Positions 57,463 through 64,000 of a stretch of 64,000 nucleotides of DNA are shown piece by piece. The stretch comes from Verrucomicrobiales bacterium (GTDB taxonomy: Bacteria > Verrucomicrobiota > Verrucomicrobiia > Verrucomicrobiales > V1-33): contig JAQGPJ010000030.1 of assembly GCA_028293125.1 (NCBI GenBank), positions 1 through 64,000 on the forward strand. The letters are read 5' to 3'. A program made the position numbers and the translations under genes. Every line of letters starts with the position of its first letter. The first letter of the stretch is position 1. The notes under the pieces are model-generated. The model did not search any database and was not told the DNA's origin. It saw nothing but the letters and a program-made list of their open reading frames with translations.

Positions 57463-58830
57463 ATGCCGTCCTCCGCCTTTTCCCGCCGCCGTTTTCTCCG
57501 TGGTTTCGGCACTCTGATGGCGCTGCCCGCTCTGGAGTCCGCCGCACCCTTCGCCGCCCGCGCCGCCGGGTCCACCGGTGCCGCCGCCGCCGGCGGAGCC
57601 GCCCGGCTCTCGCCGGTGCGCATGGCCTTCATCTATTCTCCAAACGGCAAAAACATGCGCACCTGGAAGCCGGAAGGCGAGGGCGCGGACTACACGCTGA
57701 GCCGGGCGCTCAAGCCGCTGCAGGATCTGAAGTCCGAGTTTCAGGTCATCTCCGGGCTCCGCCATGAGAAGGCCCGCGCCAACGGCGACGGCGGTGGCGA
57801 CCATGCCCGCGCCAATGCCACCTTCCTCACGGGCATGCAGGCCCGCAAAACTGCCGGGGCGGACATCCGCAACGGCATCTCCATCGATCAGGTGGCTGCC
57901 AGCGGTGTCGGCCAGCTCACGCGCCTGCCCTCCCTGGAGCTGAGCTGCGACGAGCCCCGGCGCGCGGGGAACTGCGACAGCGGCTATTCCTGCTCCTATC
58001 AGTTCAATCTGGCGTGGAAATCCGAAACCACGCCGCTTTCGCCGGAGCGCGATCCCCGGCTGGCGTTCGAGCGCTTGTTCGGCAACGGCAGCAGCACCGA
58101 GCAGGATGCCGCGCGGGCCAAACGTGAGATGCTCAACAAAAGCGTGCTCGACTTTGTCATGGAGGACGCCAAGGCCCTGAAACGGGACCTGGGCTACACT
58201 GACAACCAGAAACTGGATGAATACCTGACCTCCGTCCGCGACATCGAGCGCCGCCTGGGCAACGCCGGCAAATTCGCCCGGGAGATGCCGGACTACATCA
58301 AGCCCACCGGTATTCCCGCCACCTACAAGGAGCACATCCGCCTGATGTTCGACCTCCAGGTGCTGGCATTCCAGACGGACTCCACCCGGATCTCCACCTT
58401 CCTGCTGGCCCATGACGGCAGCAACCGCAGCTTCCCGGATATTGGCGTGCCGGATGCGCACCACGGCATCTCCCATCACCAGGGAGATCCGGAGAAGCTG
58501 GAGAAAATCGCGAGGATCGACGAGTTCTACAGCGGCGAGCTGGCTTATTTCCTGACGAAGCTCAAGGCCATTCCCGAAGGCGGTGGCTCCCTGCTGGACA
58601 ACTGCATGATCGTTTATGGCGGCGGCATCAGCGATCCCGACGCCCACAGCCATGACGATCTGCCGGTCATCCTGGCGGGCGGCGGGGGCGGCACCCTGAA
58701 ACGCGGGCGCCACCTGCAGCTCACCGGAGGCCAGCCCATGTGCAATCTTTATGTCTCCATGATGAGCCGGATGGGACTCAAAATGGACCGTTTTGGCGAC
58801 AGCACCGGCGATCTGGAGTCCATCGCCTGA
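57463..58830 (+). CDS. DUF1552 domain-containing protein, Tat-exported
   Basis: This 455-residue protein begins with a twin-arginine leader (SRRRFLRGFGTLMALPAL) and matches DUF1552: MAFIYSPNGKNMRTWKP, RPSLEL-like SCDEPRRAGNCDSGYSC, LSPERDPRLAFERLFG, DAHHGISHHQGD and IVYGGGISDPDAHSHDDLP. The family is common in Planctomycetes and Verrucomicrobia and related to DUF1501 proteins; function is unknown. The ATG at 57463 starts the leader; an in-frame extension to 57304 is rejected. Confidence 0.9.
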   Translation: MPSSAFSRRRFLRGFGTLMALPALESAAPFAARAAGSTGAAAAGGAARLSPVRMAFIYSPNGKNMRTWKPEGEGADYTLSRALKPLQDLKSEFQVISGLRHEKARANGDGGGDHARANATFLTGMQARKTAGADIRNGISIDQVAASGVGQLTRLPSLELSCDEPRRAGNCDSGYSCSYQFNLAWKSETTPLSPERDPRLAFERLFGNGSSTEQDAARAKREMLNKSVLDFVMEDAKALKRDLGYTDNQKLDEYLTSVRDIERRLGNAGKFAREMPDYIKPTGIPATYKEHIRLMFDLQVLAFQTDSTRISTFLLAHDGSNRSFPDIGVPDAHHGISHHQGDPEKLEKIARIDEFYSGELAYFLTKLKAIPEGGGSLLDNCMIVYGGGISDPDAHSHDDLPVILAGGGGGTLKRGRHLQLTGGQPMCNLYVSMMSRMGLKMDRFGDSTGDLESIA

Positions 58831-59045
58831 GCGCGCTTCCGGGCATCATTCCCGCCTTGACGGTGTTTTTCCCGTCAGGACGGAGGCACTGCGGCAATTT
58901 GGCGAAGGAAACTAAACCGGTGCCCTGCGGGCCGCCGCTTCCTTGCAGTTGCGCCTGACCGATGGCCGCGCCCTCTGTCGGAATGCAGCCGGCACAGACT
59001 GCCTTTTGTCCTGATTAATGATCCGTCCGGTTATTTTCTGACTTC

Positions 59046-59819
59046 ATGAGTTCCCCGCATCCCATCATCCGGCTCGAGAATCTGGAGAAAACCTATGACA
59101 GCGGCGGATCGAAGGTGCATGCGGTCCGGCAGCTGAGCCTGGAGATCGCAGCCGGGGAGTTTGTGGCCGTGATGGGCTCCAGCGGGTCCGGGAAATCGAC
59201 CCTGATGAACATCATCGGCTGCCTGGACCGCCCGACCGGCGGGAAATACTGGCTGGACGGGGACGATGTGTCCCTGCTGAACCGCAACCGCCTGGCGGAC
59301 ATGCGGAACATGAAGATCGGCTTTGTGTTCCAAGGCTTCAATCTGCTCTCCCGCACCTCCGCGCTGGAGAATGTGGAGCTGCCGATGATGTACCATCATT
59401 CCAACCTGAGCCCGCGCCAGCAGCAGGAGAAAGCCATGCAGGTGCTGGAACTGGTGGGACTGGGAGAGCGTGCGGACCACATGCCGAACCAGCTCTCCGG
59501 TGGTCAGCAGCAGCGCGTGGCCATCGCCCGCGCGCTGGTGAACGATCCGGTGCTGCTGCTGGCGGACGAGCCCACCGGAAATCTGGACAGCCGGACGAGC
59601 ATTGAGATCATGGGGGTGTTTCAGAAACTGAACGACGCCGGCATCACCGTGGTTATGGTGACCCATGAGCCGGACATCGCGGCCTTCACCAGGCGGAACA
59701 TCATGATGCGGGACGGTCTGGTGCGCGAGGATCTGCCGGTGCTCCGGCGCAGCACGGCTTTGGAGGAGCTGGCCAAACTCCAGGGCGGGGACTATGTGCC
59801 GGCCGCCCCGGTGCATTGA
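59046..59819 (+). CDS. ABC transporter ATP-binding protein (MacB/LolD-like)
   Basis: This 257-residue ATPase has Walker A MGSSGSGKSTLMNIIG near residues 43-58, signature NQLSGGQQQRVAIARAL, Walker B VLLLADEPTGNLDSR and the switch His in VTHE. The sequence clusters with MacB/LolD exporters of lipoproteins or small molecules. No permease gene follows; the next gene starts with a four-base overlap and encodes a CrtC/AttH-type protein. Confidence 0.95.
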   Translation: MSSPHPIIRLENLEKTYDSGGSKVHAVRQLSLEIAAGEFVAVMGSSGSGKSTLMNIIGCLDRPTGGKYWLDGDDVSLLNRNRLADMRNMKIGFVFQGFNLLSRTSALENVELPMMYHHSNLSPRQQQEKAMQVLELVGLGERADHMPNQLSGGQQQRVAIARALVNDPVLLLADEPTGNLDSRTSIEIMGVFQKLNDAGITVVMVTHEPDIAAFTRRNIMMRDGLVREDLPVLRRSTALEELAKLQGGDYVPAAPVH

Positions 59820-59839
59820 GCGAAAGGGAAATGAATGTT

Positions 59840-61021
59840 ATGAAATTCCTGCGGTCTCCCCTTCCGGCCATGCCTGCGCTGTGCGCCGCGGCCGGACTGT
59901 TGTCAGGAAGCACCGTCGCGTGTGCGCAGGATGCGGCCGACGGCTGGGCGCGGGCGCTGCCGGGCTGGCGTTATGAGTTTCCGCGTGACCACTTCACGCA
60001 CCGGGATTTCAAGACGGAGTGGTGGTATGCCACCGGGAGGGTGCGCGCGGCTTCCGGCAAGCGGTTTGGTTATCAGTTCACCATCTTCCGCCGGGGTCTG
60101 CGACCTCCATTGGAGCAGGCGGCGGTGCGGTCGCACTGGGTGGTGAACGACCTGCCGCTGGGGCACTTCGCCCTGACCGATGAGCAGGGGGCGCGGTTTT
60201 ATTATCATCAGCGGCTGATGCGCGGAGCCTTCGGTGAGGCGGGTTTCCCGCTGCCGGGCGGCGGGGCGGGGGAGTCCCCAGCCGCCGCGGCAACAGACCC
60301 GCGGCTGGCATGGATTGGCGACTGGGCCATCGGGCTGACGGAGGAAGGCTCTTTTTCCGTGAAGGCCTCCCAGCCAGGCGCGGCTTTGGATTTGCGGCTG
60401 ATGCCGCGGCGCCAACCGGTGATCAACGGCAGGGACGGAGTGAGCCAGAAGTCCGGCGGGGCCGGCAATGCCTCGCATTATTACTCCATGCCCCGTCTGG
60501 AGACCACCGGCACCGTGACCGTGGAGGGCAGGGCGGAACCGGTGACCGGGCTGAGCTGGCTGGACCGTGAATGGGCCACCAATCAGTTGGCCGAAGGCCA
60601 GATCGGCTGGGACTGGCTATCGCTGCATCTCAGCGACGGCAGCGATCTGATGATCTATCAGCTGCGCGGCAAGGACGGCAAAGCCGATGAATACTCCAGC
60701 GGCACGCTGATCGGGCCGGATGGAGCGGTGGAGCATCTGACCCACCGCGATTTTTCCCTGACGCCGGTGCCCGGCCATCAATGGCGCAGCGTGAAATCCG
60801 GTGGCGTCTATCCCATCCTCTGGCAGGTGGAGCTGCCGGCGAAAAACCTGAAACTGGAGGTGCGCGCCCTGCTGCCCGACCAGGAGTTGGCGTTGAGTCC
60901 GGTAAGTTATTGGGAGGGCGCGGTGGACGCGTCGGGCACCTGTGGGACAGGGAAAATTGAGGCGGAAGGATATCTGGAGATGACCGGCTACAGCGGCGCG
61001 CTGAAAGCTCTGCGGGAATAA
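59840..61021 (+). CDS. CrtC/AttH-family lipocalin-like exported protein
   Basis: This protein of about 393 residues has a signal peptide and the family signature FPRDHFTHRDFKTEWWYATG near residues 43-62, then WVVNDLPLGHFALTDEQG, GLSWLDREWATNQLAEGQIGWDWLSLHLSDG and a C-terminal lipocalin-like half. AttH-like proteins are usually encoded with an ABC transporter. The frame continues upstream to a TTG (59816) overlapping the ATPase stop. ATGs at 59831 and 59840 are alternatives, and 59840 fits the signal peptide best. Confidence 0.88.
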   Translation: MKFLRSPLPAMPALCAAAGLLSGSTVACAQDAADGWARALPGWRYEFPRDHFTHRDFKTEWWYATGRVRAASGKRFGYQFTIFRRGLRPPLEQAAVRSHWVVNDLPLGHFALTDEQGARFYYHQRLMRGAFGEAGFPLPGGGAGESPAAAATDPRLAWIGDWAIGLTEEGSFSVKASQPGAALDLRLMPRRQPVINGRDGVSQKSGGAGNASHYYSMPRLETTGTVTVEGRAEPVTGLSWLDREWATNQLAEGQIGWDWLSLHLSDGSDLMIYQLRGKDGKADEYSSGTLIGPDGAVEHLTHRDFSLTPVPGHQWRSVKSGGVYPILWQVELPAKNLKLEVRALLPDQELALSPVSYWEGAVDASGTCGTGKIEAEGYLEMTGYSGALKALRE

Positions 61022-61214
61022 GGGGAACCGCATGGGACTGGGTGTGCCGGGCCTGGGCAGCGGGATCATAAGCTCACGGAAGATTGGAATCCGATGAGGG
61101 AAAAATATTCAGGATTCCGCACATGGAAAGCTTGCCTGCGGACTCACAAACCGCCATACCGGCGAACGTTATCAGCCGCTGGTTTCTATCACGGTTATTC
61201 CCGTATCCCCCCGC

Positions 61215-62276
61215 ATGTCCTCCCTCAACCGCATTATTGAACTCACCGGCATGGCCCTTCAGACGGCGGCGTCGGATTTGTTTCTGACAGAAGGGCTGCC
61301 GGCCCGTATCAAGATCGGCGGAGTGATTCAGGAACTGAGCAGTCATGTGATGACCACTGCGGATCTGGAGGCGCTGTGGAGGGCCTGCGGCGCGGATCCC
61401 GCCAGCACGCTGGATATGGACGCCGCTTGGAAAATGCCGGAGGGACCGCGCTTCCGTGTCAACTTTCACCGCCACCTGAGCGGGCTGGGAGCCGTGATGC
61501 GGCAGATCCGCACGGATATTCCCGACCTGACCGTTCTCGGGCTGCCTTATGAAGTGCTGACCTCCTGGCTGAGCCGCCGTTCCGGCCTGATTCTGGTGAC
61601 CGGCCCCACCGGCTGTGGCAAGAGCACCACCCTCGCCGCCAGTCTGGAGTGGATCAACTCCACGCGTGCGGCCCATATTGTGACTATCGAGGACCCGGTA
61701 GAATATGTTTTCCGGGACCGGCACAGCTTTTTCACCCAGCGTGAAGTCGGGCTGGACACCCCGACCTTTGAGGATGGCCTGCGCCGGGCCATGCGGCAGG
61801 CTCCGGATATCATCTTCGTGGGGGAAATCCGGGATGCGGTCACCGCGCTGACCGCCCTGCAGGCGGCGGAGACCGGGCATCTGGTTTTCAGCACTCTGCA
61901 CAGCCCGAACATCGCGGAGACCATCGACCGTCTGGTGAATCTGGTGCCGCCCCACCAGCGGGAGTCCGTGCTGTCCCTGATGTCCAACCAAACCATTGGA
62001 ATTCTCAGCCAGCGCCTGCTGCCCAATGCCTCCGGCGACGGCGTCACGTTGATCTGCGAATATCTGGAGATCGTGGCCGCCGCCCGTGAATGGCTGAGGG
62101 CGATGGATATCCCCGCACTCTCCGACTTTCTCAGGCGCGGCGGCAGCACCCACTGCCAGTCCTACCACAGCTCGCTGCTGCAGGCGGTGAATGAAGGCCG
62201 GATCGCCTACGACACCGCGCTCGCCAATGCCTCCAACCCCACGGAGTTCAGCCGCAGCATCCGCGGCATTTCCTGA
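61215..62276 (+). CDS. PilT-family type IV pilus ATPase (first copy)
   Basis: This 353-residue ATPase has Walker A GPTGCGKSTT near residues 132-141, Asp box TIEDPVEY, Walker B DIIFVGEIRDA and the His box TGHLVFSTLHS. Length and N-terminus match PilT/PilU retraction motors. Motor retraction or secretion roles both fit. No pilin or assembly genes lie beside it. It shares clear similarity with the second copy at 62773. Confidence 0.92.
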   Translation: MSSLNRIIELTGMALQTAASDLFLTEGLPARIKIGGVIQELSSHVMTTADLEALWRACGADPASTLDMDAAWKMPEGPRFRVNFHRHLSGLGAVMRQIRTDIPDLTVLGLPYEVLTSWLSRRSGLILVTGPTGCGKSTTLAASLEWINSTRAAHIVTIEDPVEYVFRDRHSFFTQREVGLDTPTFEDGLRRAMRQAPDIIFVGEIRDAVTALTALQAAETGHLVFSTLHSPNIAETIDRLVNLVPPHQRESVLSLMSNQTIGILSQRLLPNASGDGVTLICEYLEIVAAAREWLRAMDIPALSDFLRRGGSTHCQSYHSSLLQAVNEGRIAYDTALANASNPTEFSRSIRGIS

Positions 62277-62390
62277 GCGCGGACCGTGATCCCGCCAGCG
62301 CCCTCCATGGTCATGAATCCCGCGCCGCCCGCTCCTTCCGCAAAGGGGAAAAACATTGTGCCTCCGCGGCGGCAGTGGAACAATTCCGCC

Positions 62391-62693
62391 ATGAGCGACC
62401 CGTCCGCCAACCCCTGTCTGCCCTATTTGAAAGCGCTCAGCGATGACAACCGCTGGCGCATCGTGAAAGAGTTGCTGCATGACCCTCTGACCGGCAGCGA
62501 TCTTGTGGAGCGCCTGGGCATGAGCCAGTACAATGTCTCCAAGCATGCGCGGGTGCTGCGGGAGGCCGGGATCATCATTTGCCAGCGTCAGGGGAAGCAT
62601 GTCTTTTTCAGCATCACGCCGGGGTTCCAAGCGGGGGTCTGCATGGAGAAAAAAACTCTGAGCCTGGGATGCTGCACCTTTGAGTTTGACTGA
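62391..62693 (+). CDS. ArsR-family winged-helix transcriptional regulator
   Basis: This 100-residue regulator has the ArsR helix-turn-helix (LKALSDDNRWRIVKELLH, LTGSDLVERLGMSQYNVSKHARVLREAGII) and a C-terminal Cys-rich tail (VCMEKKTLSLGCCTF). The Cys residues could sense metal or redox, but the classic ELCVCD metal motif of the recognition helix is absent. It sits between two PilT genes. An upstream in-frame ATG at 62286 would add a low-complexity N-terminus. Confidence 0.82.
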   Translation: MSDPSANPCLPYLKALSDDNRWRIVKELLHDPLTGSDLVERLGMSQYNVSKHARVLREAGIIICQRQGKHVFFSITPGFQAGVCMEKKTLSLGCCTFEFD

Positions 62694-62702
62694 CTGACTG
62701 AC
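62687..62702 (+). repeat. Four tandem TGAC units at the regulator's stop codon
   Basis: TGAC is repeated four times and followed by TGA. The second unit supplies the stop codon. Because the unit is four bases long, TGA occurs in all three frames. Confidence 0.8.
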
Positions 62703-62772
62703 TGAACAAACACCGCTGCCCCGGCTGGCCTTTTCCCCGCACTCCACCCCCTTACTTCAGCCCCTCCCCCTT

Positions 62773-63870
62773 ATGTCCACCAGCCGAGACCTTGTTGATC
62801 TTCTCACCATGACCCGCGAGCTGGATGGCTCGGATCTCCACCTGAGCATCGGCGCGCCGCCGGTGGCGCGGGTGAACGGATCGCTGGTTCCCCTGGGGAC
62901 CGAGCCCCTGGAGGCCAAGCAATGCCGGGAGCAGCTGATGTCGGTGCTGACGGAAAGTGAACGCACGCGGTTGGAGAAAAACTGGGAGCTGGACTTCGCC
63001 CTGCAGCTCCGGGGCGTCGGGCGCTTCCGTGGCAATGCGCATTTCAGCAGGGGAAATCTGGAGGCGGCCTTCCGCTATGTGCCGTCCTCGGTGCCGGATC
63101 TGCAGAGTCTGGGCCACGGACCGAATGTTCAGGATTTCTGCCGCGCCCGTCAGGGACTGGTGCTGGTCACCGGCATGGCGGGAGCGGGCAAATCGACCAC
63201 CCTGGCGGCGATGACGGCGCAGATTCTCGGGGAGCGTAGCAGCGTGGTCACCACCATCGAGGATCCTATCGAATTCACCTTCGAGCACGCGGACAGTCTG
63301 ATCAAACAGCGCCAGATCGGCACCGACACCCATGACTTCGCCAAAGCTTTGAAGGCGGCGGTGCGGCAGGATGTGGATGTCATCGTGGTTTCCGAAATGC
63401 GGGATCAGGAAAGCGTGGCCGCCGCCCTGACCGCCGCCGAGACGGGACATCTGGTGATCTCCACGCTGCACAGCCGGGGGACCGTTGGCAGCCTGGAGCG
63501 CATGGTGGATATTTTCCCCGCCGCCCAGCAGCCGCAGATCATCACCCAACTGTCCGGCGCACTGGTCGGAATTGTGCATCAGAAACTGCTGCCGCGGGCG
63601 GATGTGGCGGGCCGGGTGATGGCCAGTGAAGTGATGGTAATGACTCCGGCCCTGTCCGCGGTGATCCGGGAGCACCGGTTTGAGCAGATCCACGGACTCA
63701 TGCAGGTAAGCGCCGTGCATGGCATGCACACCATGGACGACAGCCTGCTGCACCTGCTGAAGGGCGGGTTCATCTCTTTGGAGAACGCCATGCTGCACGC
63801 CCGCGATGTGGCGCTGCTGAAATCCAATTTCCAGGAATGGCTGCGCTCCACCCAGCGGGTCAAACACTGA
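62773..63870 (+). CDS. PilT-family type IV pilus ATPase (second copy)
   Basis: This 365-residue ATPase has the PilT layout: TIEDPIEFTFEHAD Asp box, TGHLVISTLHSRG His box and DVIVVSEMRD Walker B. Walker A reads GMAGAGKSTT rather than the usual GPTGSGKSTT, keeping Gly-Lys-Ser/Thr. The usual Gly before Glu in Walker B is Ser. It is a diverged paralogue of the copy at 61215 and may be a PilU-like accessory motor. Confidence 0.92.
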   Translation: MSTSRDLVDLLTMTRELDGSDLHLSIGAPPVARVNGSLVPLGTEPLEAKQCREQLMSVLTESERTRLEKNWELDFALQLRGVGRFRGNAHFSRGNLEAAFRYVPSSVPDLQSLGHGPNVQDFCRARQGLVLVTGMAGAGKSTTLAAMTAQILGERSSVVTTIEDPIEFTFEHADSLIKQRQIGTDTHDFAKALKAAVRQDVDVIVVSEMRDQESVAAALTAAETGHLVISTLHSRGTVGSLERMVDIFPAAQQPQIITQLSGALVGIVHQKLLPRADVAGRVMASEVMVMTPALSAVIREHRFEQIHGLMQVSAVHGMHTMDDSLLHLLKGGFISLENAMLHARDVALLKSNFQEWLRSTQRVKH

Positions 63871-63932
63871 ATCCGCCGCTTTTCCCCGGCTGCCTCCGGT
63901 ATATTGTTCCCCACGCTCCAAGCCCCCCTCCC

Positions 63933-64000
63933 ATGCAACTGATCAACAAAATCCTGTTTGTGGCCCTGGCCTCGGGTGCCGGCGTGTACTGGTGGACGAA
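63933..64000 (+). CDS. Start of an unidentified exported or membrane protein (partial)
   Basis: An ATG at 63933, 62 bp after the second PilT gene, begins MQLINKILFVALASGAGVYWW, which looks like a signal peptide or N-terminal anchor. The gene runs off the window, so nothing more can be said. Confidence 0.5.
   Translation, partial: MQLINKILFVALASGAGVYWWT

Overview
The window looks like a chromosomal segment from a GC-rich member of the Verrucomicrobiota. The inference rests on family content: a Planctomycete/Verrucomicrobia-type DUF1549/DUF1553 cytochrome paired with a DUF1501 protein, a DUF1552 protein, a DUF1080-like lipoprotein, Tat-type sugar isomerase-like proteins, and remnants of an Asp-Pro-Glu-Ala helical-repeat protein. 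Most genes are housekeeping or respiratory. There is no prophage, integrase, transposase, CRISPR array, rRNA or recognisable tRNA. Almost no start codon is preceded by a Shine-Dalgarno sequence; leaders are pyrimidine-rich instead.

Region 1 (1-8.5 kb, plus strand) is a caa3/aa3-type cytochrome c oxidase locus: the end of subunit I, subunit III with a roughly 300-residue insertion, subunit IV, two very small membrane proteins, and subunit II with a Pro/Ala linker and a second cupredoxin domain that is interrupted by a frameshift. Heme A synthase, heme O synthase, a SCO copper chaperone, a DUF420 protein and a His-rich lipoprotein follow. The genes together supply the oxidase core, its heme A and its copper centres.

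Region 2 (8.6-24.2 kb) holds an anchored Pro/Ala-rich protein, a Mini-III-like RNase, an M42 aminopeptidase, the DUF1501 and PSCyt pair, a lone ketosynthase, ilvN-ilvC without ilvB, a small beta-rich protein, a methyltransferase, the primary sigma factor, a Tat-exported isomerase-like protein and a lipid kinase. Region 3 (24.3-34.7 kb) holds thyA-folA-lipocalin, a lipoprotein, a CvpA-like membrane protein, aroC, xthA, an EF-hand protein, and an exported cluster of phosphodiester glycosidase, PQQ-type propeller and DUF1080-like lipoprotein.

Region 4 (34.9-36.4 kb) is the only clearly accessory or decayed stretch. It has a Gly/Arg/Asp/Tyr repeat protein followed by about 970 bp containing two decayed gene starts and a broken helical-repeat gene. 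Region 5 (36.3-57.3 kb) is core metabolism and DNA/RNA maintenance: recJ, a beta-CASP hydrolase, an M14 peptidase, a TPR protein with a D,D-carboxypeptidase, bioF, a UvrD-type helicase, a PreA-like dehydrogenase, PolX, an EF-G paralogue, the NAD(P)HX repair enzyme Nnr, a TPR-AAA+/TPR-membrane pair and a malate/lactate dehydrogenase. Region 6 (57.4-64 kb) has a DUF1552 protein, an ABC ATPase overlapping a CrtC/AttH-type protein with no permease, and two PilT-family ATPases flanking an ArsR-type regulator.

No unambiguous new system was found. The best candidates for unusual biology are the modified oxidase subunits, the permease-less ABC/AttH pair, the TPR-AAA+ pair, the PilT-ArsR-PilT arrangement and the window-wide lack of Shine-Dalgarno sites.
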